From Gordonia aichiensis NBRC 108223 (GTDB taxonomy: Bacteria; Actinomycetota; Actinomycetes; Mycobacteriales; Mycobacteriaceae), in contig NZ_BANR01000017.1 of assembly GCF_000332975.1 (NCBI RefSeq), positions 62,001 to 126,000 of the forward strand: DNA of 64,000 bases. The letters are read 5' to 3'. Every line of letters begins with the position of its first letter. Within the stretch, counting starts at the first letter, position 1. Positions 17,753 to 26,356 of this stretch are shown one piece after another. Position numbers and translations under genes: made by a program. The notes under the pieces were generated by a model. That model searched no databases. It saw only the letters and a program-made list of their open reading frames with translations, and was not told the DNA's origin.

Positions 17753-18343
17753 TCACTCGCCGAGTGGTTTGAGTCGTACCCGCACAGCACCGAGCAGAGC
17801 GAGCGGATCGACATAGTCGGCGGTGCGTCCGGCGCCTCGACGCGCGCCCCAGTGCAGGCATGCCGCAGCCGGACAACCGGGGTGTCCGGCGAGGGCCGTA
17901 CCGATCGGGGTTCCGCGGCTGACGCGCTCACCGCGGCGAACAGACGGTCGGACCGGCTCGTATGTCGTGATCAGACCGTCGGAATGCTGCAGCGACACCG
18001 TCGACTTGCCGCCCACCTCCCCCGCGAACCGGACGACCCCGTCGCCCGCGGCGAGCACGGGTGTGCCCGGCGCGACGGCGAGGTCGACCCCGCGGTGGCC
18101 CGCGTGCCAGCGTTGATCCGGCTCGTCGTACCCGGTGACCACCGTCGGCTTCGGCGAAAGAGGCGCTCCGTACCCGGGCGATCGCGCTTCCGCCAGAGAC
18201 GGCACACCGACCAGGAGAGCGGCCACCAGGGCAATGTCGGCAAGGGCGACGGTAAGGCATCGCACTACGGGGGCACGATGTTCGCGCAGCTCGAACGGGG
18301 CGGCTACCGAGTCCTGGTGGTGGTGCATGAGGATCAGACGCAT
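17753..18343 (-). CDS. Secreted M23-family metallopeptidase
   Basis: 196 residues from the ATG at 18343 (18328 is an alternative, and a GTG further in could also serve). A hydrophobic signal segment (CLTVALADIALVAALLVGV, ending SLAEA) precedes the lysostaphin-type domain: HAGHRGVDLAVAPGTPV provides the first zinc ligands (HxxxD), VSLQHSDGLITTYE continues the fold, and CLHWGARR carries the HxH-like end. Predicted to cut peptidoglycan peptides or bind cell wall. The frame runs open for 1.7 kb antisense through rpsB, but only this part shows family homology. Convergent with xerC and divergent from rpsB, as in mycobacteria (Rv2891 position, recalled). Confidence 0.85.
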   Translation of the reverse strand: MRLILMHHHQDSVAAPFELREHRAPVVRCLTVALADIALVAALLVGVPSLAEARSPGYGAPLSPKPTVVTGYDEPDQRWHAGHRGVDLAVAPGTPVLAAGDGVVRFAGEVGGKSTVSLQHSDGLITTYEPVRPSVRRGERVSRGTPIGTALAGHPGCPAAACLHWGARRGAGRTADYVDPLALLGAVRVRLKPLGE

Positions 18344-18397
18344 ACACCTCGCGAAAAGCTCCACCGAGCACAGAACTTTCTGCAATCGGGTGGCGTT

Positions 18398-18619
18398 TTG
18401 GGTTCTGAGCTGCAGCGGCGTAGGCTGGACGGGCATCTCATCTGCGGATGAGGTGACTTCGCGCGCCTGCATCAGGTTGCGCCGCACCGGCCGAGGTCGC
18501 ATGCGGCAGCCGCACCATCGCGCGGGCGGTCCCGGGCACCCGGGTCCGTGCGAGGCGGGCGCCAGGATCGTCACCACCCCCGGTGGCGATGTCAACTGCA
18601 CACAAAGGATAGAAGACTC
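18398..18619 (+). promoter_or_regulatory. Candidate rpsB promoter and long leader with hairpin
   Basis: TTGGGT (18398-18403) and TAGGCT (18421-18426) with 17 bases between them resemble a sigma-A promoter. The leader of about 190 bases starts with a perfect small hairpin, CTCATC/GATGAG (18437-18452, loop TGCG), and is GC-rich thereafter. Long rpsB leaders are sites of autogenous control by S2 in other bacteria; that role here is inference. Confidence 0.4.
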
Positions 18620-19456
18620 ATGGCTGTCGTAACCATGAAGCAGCTGCTCGACAGCGGCGCACACTTCGGGCATCAGACCCGCCGTTGGAACCCGAAGATG
18701 AAGCGATTCATCTTCACCGACCGCAACGGCATCTACATCATCGATCTGCAGCAGACGCTGACCTACATCGACAAGGCCTACGAATTCGTCAAGGAGACCG
18801 TCGCCCACGGCGGCACCATCCTGTTCGTCGGCACCAAGAAGCAGGCCCAGGAGTCGATCGCAGCCGAGGCCACCCGCGTCGGCATGCCGTACGTGAATCA
18901 GCGCTGGCTCGGCGGCATGCTCACCAACTTCCAGACCGTCCACAAGCGTCTGCAGCGTCTCAAGGAACTCGAGACAATGGAGCAGACCGGCGGTTTCGAG
19001 GGTCGCACCAAGAAGGAAATCCTGATGCTGACCCGCGAGAAGAACAAGCTCGAGCGGACACTCGGCGGTATCCGGGATATGGCCAAGGTGCCTTCTGCTG
19101 TTTGGGTGGTGGACACCAACAAGGAGCACATTGCTGTCGGTGAGGCACGCAAGCTCAACATCCCGGTCATTGCGATCCTCGACACCAACTGCGATCCCGA
19201 CCTCGTCGACTACCCGATCCCGGGTAATGACGATGCGATCCGCAGCGCTGCTCTCCTCACCCGCGTGGTGGCCTCGGCCGTCGCCGAGGGTGTCCAGGCC
19301 CGCGCAGGCCAGGCTTCCTCGGACGCCAAGCCCGACGCTGCCGCAGGCGAGCCGCTCGCCGAGTGGGAGCAGGAGCTGCTGACCCAGGCTGCGGCACCGG
19401 CAGCAGAAGTTGCCGCCGAGGCACCCGCAGCGACGGAGCCGCCCGCTACCGCCTGA
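18620..19456 (+). CDS. rpsB: 30S ribosomal protein uS2
   Basis: 278 residues beginning [20 protein letters not shown], followed by [20 protein letters not shown] and [16 protein letters not shown], all standard for uS2; [15 protein letters not shown] and [21 protein letters not shown] are present. The last 50 residues are an Ala/Glu-rich extension common in actinobacteria. The frame is open upstream to 18548, but ATG 18620 begins the conserved sequence. Followed by a strong hairpin and tsf. Confidence 0.97.
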   Translation: MAVVTMKQLLDSGAHFGHQTRRWNPKMKRFIFTDRNGIYIIDLQQTLTYIDKAYEFVKETVAHGGTILFVGTKKQAQESIAAEATRVGMPYVNQRWLGGMLTNFQTVHKRLQRLKELETMEQTGGFEGRTKKEILMLTREKNKLERTLGGIRDMAKVPSAVWVVDTNKEHIAVGEARKLNIPVIAILDTNCDPDLVDYPIPGNDDAIRSAALLTRVVASAVAEGVQARAGQASSDAKPDAAAGEPLAEWEQELLTQAAAPAAEVAAEAPAATEPPATA

Positions 19457-19478
19457 CGCGCGTAGCCGATAGCCACCG

Positions 19479-19520
19479 GCGGGTGCTCGCACGATCCCTC
19501 CGGATCGTGCGGGCACCCGC
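19479..19520 (+). terminator. 19-bp hairpin between rpsB and tsf
   Basis: GCGGGTGCTCGCACGATCC (19479-19497) pairs with GGATCGTGCGGGCACCCGC (19502-19520) with one G-U pair and a CTCC tetraloop. No U-tract follows, only CCGTTTAACC. It is likely a partial terminator or a processing/stability element that sets the rpsB to tsf ratio. Confidence 0.65.
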
Positions 19521-19554
19521 ACCGTTTAACCCACTTGAAGGAGGCTCGCCAACG

Positions 19555-20379
19555 ATGGCGAACTACACCGCAGCCGATGTGAAGCGACTTCGCGAGCTCA
19601 CCGGTTCTGGCATGTTGGACTGCAAGAAGGCCCTCGAGAACAATGACGGCGACTTCGACAAGGCTGTCGAGGAGCTCCGTATCAAGGGCGCCAAGGACGT
19701 GGGCAAGCGCGCTGAGCGCTCCACTGCCGAAGGCCTCGTCGCCGCCAAGGACGGCGCGATGATCGAGCTCAATTCCGAGACCGACTTCGTCGCGAAGAAC
19801 GCCGAGTTCCAGGCGCTCGCCGATCAGATCCTCGACTCGGCGTTGGCCGCCAAGACCAGCGACGTCGAGGAGCTCAAGGCCGCCAAGCTCGACGAGGGCA
19901 CCGTTGCCGACGCCGTGCAGGCACTCTCGGCCAAGATCGGCGAGAAGCTCGAACTGCGCCGCGTCGTCTACTACGACGGCCCTGTAGCCGTGTACCTGCA
20001 CAAGCGTGCCTCCGACCTGCCGCCCGCCGTCGGCGTTCTCGTGTCCTACGACGGCGAGGGCGACGCAGCTGCAGAGGCCGCACGCAATGCGGCACAGCAG
20101 GTCGCTGCGCTCAAGGCCCGCTACGCCACTCGCGACGAGGTCCCCGCGGACGTCGTCGAGAACGAGCGTCGCATCGCCGAGGAGACCGCCAAGGCAGAAG
20201 GCAAGCCGGAGAAGGCCCTGCCGAAGATCGTCGAAGGTCGCCTCACGGGATTCTTCAAGGACTCGGTCCTCATCGACCAGCCGTTCGTGAAGGACTCCAA
20301 GAAGACCGTCAAGAACGTCCTCGACGAAGCCGGAGCCACCGTCAAGGCGTTCACCCGGTTCGAGGTCGGCCAGTCCTGA
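19555..20379 (+). CDS. tsf: Elongation factor Ts
   Basis: Nucleotide exchange factor for EF-Tu. 274 residues; the UBA-like N-terminus [20 protein letters not shown] and [10 protein letters not shown] (the EF-Tu-contacting TDFV motif) are clear, and [10 protein letters not shown] lies near the C-terminus. ATG 19555 has GGAGG nine bases before it, and the conserved start rules out the longer upstream frame. Co-transcribed with rpsB across the hairpin at 19479-19520. Confidence 0.97.
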   Translation: MANYTAADVKRLRELTGSGMLDCKKALENNDGDFDKAVEELRIKGAKDVGKRAERSTAEGLVAAKDGAMIELNSETDFVAKNAEFQALADQILDSALAAKTSDVEELKAAKLDEGTVADAVQALSAKIGEKLELRRVVYYDGPVAVYLHKRASDLPPAVGVLVSYDGEGDAAAEAARNAAQQVAALKARYATRDEVPADVVENERRIAEETAKAEGKPEKALPKIVEGRLTGFFKDSVLIDQPFVKDSKKTVKNVLDEAGATVKAFTRFEVGQS

Positions 20380-20413
20380 TCTATTCGCGTCGATCACAGG
20401 CGCACGCATGACC

Positions 20414-20451
20414 ATCAACGCCCGCATCCGAGTTCGGATGCGGGCGTTGAT
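20414..20451. terminator. 17-bp perfect hairpin after tsf (bidirectional terminator)
   Basis: ATCAACGCCCGCATCCG (20414-20430) and CGGATGCGGGCGTTGAT (20435-20451) are perfect reverse complements around an AGTT loop. It sits between convergent tsf and the MFS gene, so it can stop transcripts from both sides; it marks the left edge of the insertion between tsf and pyrH. Confidence 0.8.
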
Positions 20452-20505
20452 GTGTCAGTGGCTCATGGTGCAGGCGACAGTGGCTCGGACGTGTGCAGCG
20501 TCTGT

Positions 20506-22200
20506 TCAGATTGCTTGTCGACGACCGAGCGTCAGCGACAGCACGGCGATCACACAGCCGAGGATCGCGAGCACCCAGAGGGTTGCGCGGAATGCGCCCA
20601 TGAAACTCTGTGCCGCGACATGCCTGCCCGCTATCTTGAGTTCCGGCGCCGCCTGCCGTGCGACAGTGGCGGCCACACCCTGCTGGGTAGACCCCGACGT
20701 CGAGCAACCCGGTGCGGGAGTTTCGGGATGCGCCGAGATCAGTTGAGCCGACGCGCAGTCGGCGAAACGGTCGGCCACCGCACTGCGGAACATCGGGTCG
20801 ACGTCGGTGTTCTCGAGCGCTGCCGACAATCCGGCGCGTGCGGCGGGAACCGCCTCGACCGACTGGGCCGAGACCTGACCGAAGAAGAAGATCGTGACCA
20901 CGGCCAGTCCGATCGAGGCGCCGATCTGCTGCACCGTCGGTACACAGCCCGACGCGGAGCCGATGTTCTGGTCGTTCGTGTCGGAGAGGATCGCCGTCTG
21001 TAGTGGAGCGATGAAGAATCCCGTGCCGATACCGCCGACGACGAGCGGCGCGATGACGGCCGCCACCGACAAGGACGCGGTCTGTGGCTCCAATTCTGCT
21101 GCGAGCCAGGCGAGTCCCGCCGACAGGACCAGGACACCGAGGCACAGTGTGCGTGCCGGCCCGAGCCGACGAACGACAAGCGGCGAACCGACGGAACCCG
21201 CGGCCGCCCCGATCGCGAATGGAAGTGCGAGCAGCCCGGTGCGCAACGCCGAATAGCCGAGGCCGAACTGGGTCGCGACCGACACCGTGAAAAAGAACCC
21301 CGCGAAGACGCTGAAGAACAGCAGCGAGAGAAGCATTCCCACGGAGAATCGTCGAGACGCGAAGAGATCGAGTCGGAGCAGGGGAGCGCCTCCGCTGCGG
21401 AGCAGACGACGTTCGACGACGACGAACAGGCCCAACAGGACCACTGCCGCACCCATCATGGCCCACAGACGCGGTGGCCAGTTCTGCTCGCGGCCAACCG
21501 CCAGCGGGTAGAGCAGCAGGAATAGTCCGGCGGTCGACAGCGCCACACCGACCAGATCGAGCCGCGGCGGGTCGGCGTCGCGCATCTGCGGAAGTCGACG
21601 GCCCGCGAGCACGCATGCCACGATGCCGATCGGAACATTGACGAAGAAGATCGCGCGCCATCCCCAACCGAACAGATCCCCGGTCACCAGGAGTCCGCCG
21701 AGGACCGGTCCCAACATGGCCGCCAATCCCGCGACCGCGCCGTAGATGCCGAAGACAGCGCCGTGGCGCGACTTGGGGAACAACGCAGCGATCAGCGCCA
21801 ACGTCTGTGCCGACATCAGCGCGGCGCTCATGCCCTGGGCGCCACGACAGATGATCAGCTCGAGCGGACCGCGAGCCAGGCCGCACAACACAGAGGTGAC
21901 GGTGAAGGCGACCATCGCGATGATGAAGACCCGGCGTCGGCCGATACGGCCGCCCACGGTTGCCGCTGTCAGCAGGGTGCATGCGAAGGCAAGGGTGTAG
22001 ACGCTCAGGACGAACAGCTGTTCAGACGTCGACGCGCCGAGATCGACGGTGAGGTCGGGGAGTGCGATGTTGACGATCGTCGTATCCAGCATCTGCATGA
22101 ACACGCCGAGCAAGCAGCCCGCAAGTGCAAGCCACGCAGCCCGCGTCGGTGCCGCGGGTGCATCGCTCGATGGCACCGCCGGTGCGATGTGTGCAGCCAT
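20506..22200 (-). CDS. MFS drug/lipid exporter, DHA2 (14-TM) family
   Basis: 564-residue membrane protein of the EmrB/QacA type. Seen: first helix with LDTTIVNIALP (family motif D1), loop 2-3 motif A GGRIGRRRVF, RGAQGMSAALMSAQTLALI, and motif C around GAVAGLAAMLGPVLGGLL; 14 hydrophobic segments, with a larger extracellular loop before the last helix (about residues 450-520). Its ATG is 14 bp downstream of the condensation-domain gene stop on the same strand, so the two form an operon. The pairing of an acyltransferase with an exporter suggests export of an acylated product, replacing the MmpL usually seen with Pap enzymes; the substrate is unknown. Confidence 0.88.
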   Translation of the reverse strand: MAAHIAPAVPSSDAPAAPTRAAWLALAGCLLGVFMQMLDTTIVNIALPDLTVDLGASTSEQLFVLSVYTLAFACTLLTAATVGGRIGRRRVFIIAMVAFTVTSVLCGLARGPLELIICRGAQGMSAALMSAQTLALIAALFPKSRHGAVFGIYGAVAGLAAMLGPVLGGLLVTGDLFGWGWRAIFFVNVPIGIVACVLAGRRLPQMRDADPPRLDLVGVALSTAGLFLLLYPLAVGREQNWPPRLWAMMGAAVVLLGLFVVVERRLLRSGGAPLLRLDLFASRRFSVGMLLSLLFFSVFAGFFFTVSVATQFGLGYSALRTGLLALPFAIGAAAGSVGSPLVVRRLGPARTLCLGVLVLSAGLAWLAAELEPQTASLSVAAVIAPLVVGGIGTGFFIAPLQTAILSDTNDQNIGSASGCVPTVQQIGASIGLAVVTIFFFGQVSAQSVEAVPAARAGLSAALENTDVDPMFRSAVADRFADCASAQLISAHPETPAPGCSTSGSTQQGVAATVARQAAPELKIAGRHVAAQSFMGAFRATLWVLAILGCVIAVLSLTLGRRQAI

Positions 22201-22214
22201 CCGGCCAGGACCGG

Positions 22215-23636
22215 TCAGTTCGCGGGGGACAGGTCAGGTTGATAGTCCCCCTGGTCTGCCACGGACCGCATGATCTTCTTGACTTTCTCGGTGTACCGGG
22301 TGAGCGAGTCGCGGCCTTCATCGGTGTCCGGGAACAAGAAAGTCATCGACGTCTCGTCGTTGAACCTGTTGACCCACATGAACACCTCTTCGCTGCTACC
22401 GCGGTTGCCGTAGAGGCAGCCGTTGATGGCATCGAAGAGGTCGACTCCGGGGAGCTTGCGGACGTCGATGTAGGAGAACATCGGCACCGTCCATCCGACC
22501 GGGATGTCGACATCGTCGTCGTCGGAGATCAACTGTGCCACGCGATGCAACGAGACGTCGGTGAGGTCCTTACCTGCGATGTAGCTCTGACCCGCGAACG
22601 CCGCGATATCGGTGAACGATGCGCCGGCAGCGACCTCGATCGGTACCGGGATGAGGCTGGTGAACCAGCCGACGGAGTTCAATTCCGGACCGACCGCGCG
22701 AGTACTCTTCGGTGTCATCGCGAGATAGTCTGTGGCACTGGTGAATTCGCAGTAGGCTATGGCGGCCACCGCGAGCAGTCCCGCGGTCATGTTGGCGCCG
22801 TTCTCCTTGCATATCTTTTCGAATCGCTGCGCGGCGGACTCGTCGAACACGGTCTCGGTCAGATGACCGCTGCGTGTGTAGCCTTCGGCGTCGGTTCCGA
22901 GTGGTAGGGGGAAATGGGGCAGCTCGCCGCCGTTGTGTGCAATGACCTCGATCCACCGACGCACCTCGGGTGACTCGGCTGTCAACTCGTGCGACACAGT
23001 ACGCTCGCGCTCGCAATAGCCGAGGTAACTGCCGACCTCTGGGACGGGATTGTTCAGACCGAAGGCCTCATTCGAATACAACGTGATCAACTCGACGCAG
23101 GTGAGCGCCTGCGAAATACCGTCGGTATTCAGATGATCGACGGCTGCGTAGAGGGTGAAGCCGCCGTCCCATTCGATTGTTCCAAAGGTGAAACAGTTCC
23201 ACTGGAACGGGCCGGGAGTGCTATCGGAAACAAGAGAGCGAATCTCAGCCGCCGTACCGATATCACCGTGATCTGTTGCCGACAACTCGACGACATCGGC
23301 CTCGACGACGTGCCGCACGATCGAGCCCTTCCCATCCACGGAGAACCAGGAGAGGAAGGTGTCGTGGCGACGTAGGAACGCGGTGACCGCACGCTCGAGT
23401 GCCGATCGGTCGAGTGGTCCCTGAAAATCGAAGGCCTCCAGACAAAGTCGTGAGAAGCGGAATCCGGCCGACTCGTTGCGGCGTGCGGCGTTGAGGTATT
23501 CCTCCTGTTGATGGGACGGTGGCACCTGGTGGGCGGGAGCCTTCGAGCCCGCGGCGAGTGCCTCCGGAGACAATGTCCAACTCGTCACCGTGCCTGCGCG
23601 CGGTTGCCATTCGTCGATCAGTCCGAATTTCACCAT
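22215..23636 (-). CDS. Condensation-domain acyltransferase (PapA-like)
   Basis: 473 residues with the fold of nonribosomal condensation domains and polyketide-associated (Pap) acyltransferases. The catalytic HxxxD is His168-Asp172 in YAAVDHLNTDGIS. Further condensation features: RHDTFLSWFSVDG near 90, SVGWFTSLIPVPIEV before the latch, and SYIDVRKLPGVDLFD near the C-terminus. No carrier protein or adenylation domain is adjacent, so it probably uses acyl-CoA or a diffusible acyl donor as PapA enzymes do when esterifying trehalose or other glycolipids (family knowledge). The start ATG at 23636 follows a 504-bp regulatory-looking region; MFS gene follows in the operon. Confidence 0.85.
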   Translation of the reverse strand: MVKFGLIDEWQPRAGTVTSWTLSPEALAAGSKAPAHQVPPSHQQEEYLNAARRNESAGFRFSRLCLEAFDFQGPLDRSALERAVTAFLRRHDTFLSWFSVDGKGSIVRHVVEADVVELSATDHGDIGTAAEIRSLVSDSTPGPFQWNCFTFGTIEWDGGFTLYAAVDHLNTDGISQALTCVELITLYSNEAFGLNNPVPEVGSYLGYCERERTVSHELTAESPEVRRWIEVIAHNGGELPHFPLPLGTDAEGYTRSGHLTETVFDESAAQRFEKICKENGANMTAGLLAVAAIAYCEFTSATDYLAMTPKSTRAVGPELNSVGWFTSLIPVPIEVAAGASFTDIAAFAGQSYIAGKDLTDVSLHRVAQLISDDDDVDIPVGWTVPMFSYIDVRKLPGVDLFDAINGCLYGNRGSSEEVFMWVNRFNDETSMTFLFPDTDEGRDSLTRYTEKVKKIMRSVADQGDYQPDLSPAN

Positions 23637-24140
23637 CGGTCAAACCTCGATTCACTCTGGTGGTGGATGAGTGCGGGCCCCCGTTTTCCCCTCACGCCAC
23701 GACGGTAAATGTCACGCCATGCAATATTTCAGCGACGGTACCGTAACAAGCGAAGTGCTGCAATTGCTGATAGTGCGCGTAGAAAATTGTTCTCGGATCA
23801 TTCCACTCAAGTGGGTCAAAGGACCTACTTCTGCTGATTTCAGGGTTGCGCGAAAGTGGGTCAAAGGACCAACTGTGGCCGAATTATCCCATTCGAGAAT
23901 TGGGTCAAAAGATCAACTTCGCCACCTCTATTTCAGTGGTGGACAACGGGATATCCCGTACGGCACACTGCCCGCATCAGGCTCATACGTCATTTCTCGA
24001 TTTCGCGGATCAGTCAATATCCCGATGGCTTGGATGAGTCGCTACGAACGGGGCGCTGCGACGCCGAGCGTTGTTTCGGCATGGCACCTGTGTATGGCAT
24101 CGAGATAGCCGGTCAGTTGGGAGTGGGGGAGAGAAGTCGA
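23637..24140. other. 504-bp divergent intergenic region with spaced direct repeats
   Basis: No gene is credible here; open frames lack family features. The region is visibly richer in A/T than its surroundings and contains three copies of a GTGGGTCAAAGGACC-like element at about 45-bp spacing (described separately). It must contain the promoters of the PapA-like/MFS operon (leftward) and of the antigen-85-like/gpgS operon (rightward). Confidence 0.7.
23811..23918. promoter_or_regulatory. Three 45-bp-spaced direct repeats (candidate operator array)
   Basis: GTGGGTCAAAGGACC occurs exactly at 23811-23825 and 23856-23870, and a variant TGGGTCAAAAGATC at 23901-23914; copies 2 and 3 continue with AACT, copy 1 with TACT. 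The start-to-start distances are 45 and 44 bases, about four helical turns, so all copies face the same side of DNA. Each unit holds a small dyad GGTC-N4-GACC (GATC in copy 3). The arrangement suggests cooperative binding by a dimeric regulator; its identity is unknown. Confidence 0.6.
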
Positions 24141-25199
24141 GTGAAGTCAGCGGTTGGGATCGGCAGTCCGTGGTTACGTCATATGCACGGCATCAGCGGA
24201 AGTTCGTGGCGCAGAAGGATCGTCGTGATCGCGTCGGTAACGTGCGCGTTCAGTGGTGCGGTCGCGGCGGGCCCCCAGGTGGCAGCACAGCCTGGCGGTG
24301 CACACATCGTTTCCGAGAGGGTTATCGCGCCGACCGAGGTCGACGTGGAGGTTGCCTCTCCCGCGATGCGACGACCGGTCCCGGTCAAGGTGATACCCGC
24401 GCGCAGCGGTTCCGCGGCACCCACGCTGTACCTGCTCAACGGCGCTGCGGGCGGTGAGGGCGGCAGCAGTTGGTTCGACCAGACCGATATTCGCGAGTTC
24501 TTCGCTCGTGAGAATGTGAATGTCGTTGTGCCGATGGGAGGTGCGGCAAGCTACTTCACCGATTGGCAACGTACCGACCCGAAGCTCGGCGTGCAGAAAT
24601 GGGCCACCTTCCTCACCGCGGAGCTTCCCTCGATCATCGATGCGCGGTTCAACGGGAACGGCCGCAACGCCATCGCCGGGATCTCGATGGCGGGTACGTC
24701 GGTGTTCCAATTGTCGCTTCACGCGCCGACGCTCTACCGTGCGCTCGGATCTTTCAGCGGATGTGCTCAGACCAGCGACCCGGCAGGCCAGGCCGCGGTG
24801 AGGTTGGTCGTGGAGGCCCGTGGCGGAGGGAACACCCTCAACATGTGGGGCCCGCCGAGCGCCCCGGCGTGGCGGGAGAACGATCCCTATCTGCATGTCG
24901 AGCAGTTCCGTGGCAAGTCGGTCTACGTATCCAACGGTTCGGGGGTGCCCGGGCGCTACGACACGATCAACGGTCCCGGAATCGACGGCGACAGCCAGAA
25001 GCTTGCCGAACAACTCGCCGTCGGTGCGGTCATCGAGACCGCGACCGACCAGTGCACTCGGAACCTGCAACGTCGCATGCGTGAGGTCGGTGTGCCTGCG
25101 ACATTCCACTTCTACGGCGGCGGCACGCACGCGTGGCCCTACTGGCAGGACGAACTGCATCGGGCATGGCCGCAGTTCAAGGCGGCGCTGACGCGATGA
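24141..25199 (+). CDS. Antigen 85-like mycolyltransferase / esterase D-fold protein
   Basis: 352 residues from GTG 24141, chosen because GGGGGAGAGAAG lies just upstream; ATG 24183 is an alternative, and the frame is open even further upstream without homology. A signal peptide (RRRIVVIASVTCAFSGAVAAG, ending near AAQP) predicts export. The alpha/beta-hydrolase domain shows YLLNGAAGGEGGSSWF, PMGGAASYFTDW, the nucleophile Ser182 in GISMAG, and His330 in GGGTHAWPYWQDEL, all as in FbpA/B/C, which transfer mycolates to trehalose and arabinogalactan. Its stop overlaps gpgS by four bases (ATGA), an unusual coupling of a secreted acyltransferase with a cytosolic glycosyltransferase. Confidence 0.88.
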   Translation: MKSAVGIGSPWLRHMHGISGSSWRRRIVVIASVTCAFSGAVAAGPQVAAQPGGAHIVSERVIAPTEVDVEVASPAMRRPVPVKVIPARSGSAAPTLYLLNGAAGGEGGSSWFDQTDIREFFARENVNVVVPMGGAASYFTDWQRTDPKLGVQKWATFLTAELPSIIDARFNGNGRNAIAGISMAGTSVFQLSLHAPTLYRALGSFSGCAQTSDPAGQAAVRLVVEARGGGNTLNMWGPPSAPAWRENDPYLHVEQFRGKSVYVSNGSGVPGRYDTINGPGIDGDSQKLAEQLAVGAVIETATDQCTRNLQRRMREVGVPATFHFYGGGTHAWPYWQDELHRAWPQFKAALTR

Positions 25200-26197
25200 G
25201 CGGGCAGCACTCGGTCAACGCGGCGTCGAATGCCGACACTGCGTCGTCGATGACGATTTCGACGTCGGAGGGGTCGGCCACCTGGCTCGAGTCCAACACG
25301 TGGGAACGTCCTGGTTTCTCGGTCGAGGAACTCGTCGAAGCGAAAGCCGGGCGAACGATCTCCGTCGTCCTGCCTGCCCTCAACGAAGAACGGACGGTCG
25401 GTAGCGTCGTCGAAGCCATCATGCCGCTGGTCGGTGGACTCGTCGACGAACTCGTCGTCGTCGATTCGGGGTCCATCGACGCGACCATCGAGGTCGCGCG
25501 CGCTGCGGGTGCGAGGGTCCAGACGCGCGAGTCCGCACTAGAGGGCATCCCTGTCGTTGACGGCAAGGGCGAGGTGCTGTGGCGTTCGTTGGCGACGACA
25601 GGCGGCGACATCGTCGCGTTCATCGACAGCGATCTCGTCGACCCGGATCCGACGTATGTGCCCAAGCTGGTCGGACCGCTACTCATAGAGCCAGATCTGC
25701 ATCTGGTCAAGGGGTACTACCGCCGCCCGCTGATGGGCGTCGATGGTGTCGATCCGTCCGGCGGGGGGCGGGTCACCGAGCTCACCGTGCGCCCGCTGCT
25801 CGCGGCGCTGTGCCCGGACCTGTGTGGATTGATCCAACCGCTTGCGGGTGAGTACGCCGGAACGCGCGAACTGCTCACGTCGATTCCGTTCGCTCCCGGC
25901 TACGGAGTCGAGATCGGTATCGTCCTCGACACCCTCGCGCAGTACGGAATCGACGCGATCGGTCAGGTCAATCTCGGCCTGCGGATACACCGGAACCGTC
26001 CGCTCCACGAACTGGGGCCGATGTCGCGGCAGATCGTGGCGACGGTCCTGTCACGAGTGGGGATCGCTGACAGCGGAAGTCCGCTGGTCGCCTTCACGAT
26101 GGAACCCGATGGCGCGCACAGCCCACGCCGGGCGTATCCGGTCCTCGACGACAGGCCGGCCCTTCAGAGTTTGTTCGCCGATCTTCATCGCGGCTGA
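25196..26197 (+). CDS. gpgS: Glucosyl-3-phosphoglycerate synthase
   Basis: GT81-type retaining glycosyltransferase that joins glucose from a nucleotide sugar to 3-phosphoglycerate, the first step of methylglucose lipopolysaccharide and of glucosylglycerate synthesis. 333 residues from ATG 25196 (ATGA overlap with the preceding gene). Family blocks: GRTISVVLPALNEERTV, ELVVVDSGSIDATIE, GKGEVLWRSLA, metal-binding DSD at 144-146, KGYYRRPL, GGGRVTELTVRPLLAAL, FAPGYGVEIG and RIHRNRPLHELGPMSRQI. These closely follow M. tuberculosis Rv1208. The first 40 residues are variable. Location between the antigen-85-like gene and pyrH differs from mycobacteria. Confidence 0.93.
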   Translation: MSGQHSVNAASNADTASSMTISTSEGSATWLESNTWERPGFSVEELVEAKAGRTISVVLPALNEERTVGSVVEAIMPLVGGLVDELVVVDSGSIDATIEVARAAGARVQTRESALEGIPVVDGKGEVLWRSLATTGGDIVAFIDSDLVDPDPTYVPKLVGPLLIEPDLHLVKGYYRRPLMGVDGVDPSGGGRVTELTVRPLLAALCPDLCGLIQPLAGEYAGTRELLTSIPFAPGYGVEIGIVLDTLAQYGIDAIGQVNLGLRIHRNRPLHELGPMSRQIVATVLSRVGIADSGSPLVAFTMEPDGAHSPRRAYPVLDDRPALQSLFADLHRG

Positions 26198-26356
26198 GCT
26201 GGCTGTTCACCTCCGCGTCATTGTGTGAGGGGCGCTGTGACCTTGCCGTGTCTGGTTCGTCGACGACCCGATGGCGGGTCGATCGGCAACCGCAATCACG
26301 ACGGTGGCAGCGTCCCCATAAGATGGACGAGGCGAACCGACGACTTGAGGATGTTG

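Noticed and set aside
18344..19522. Extension of the M23 peptidase frame upstream, antisense through rpsB
   Set aside because: The added 390 residues have no homology and run against rpsB; a signal peptide and start fit at 18343.
19210..20427. A 405-codon minus-strand frame opposite tsf and the rpsB end
   Set aside because: Shadow of the tsf and rpsB reading frames; no ribosome site or domain.
23811..23918. Spaced repeats as a CRISPR array
   Set aside because: Only three short imperfect copies with about 30-base intervals, no cas genes, and the units contain dyads suited to an operator.
23856..24140. Longer N-terminus for the antigen-85-like protein
   Set aside because: The added 95 residues cross the repeat array, lack homology and would place the signal peptide internally.
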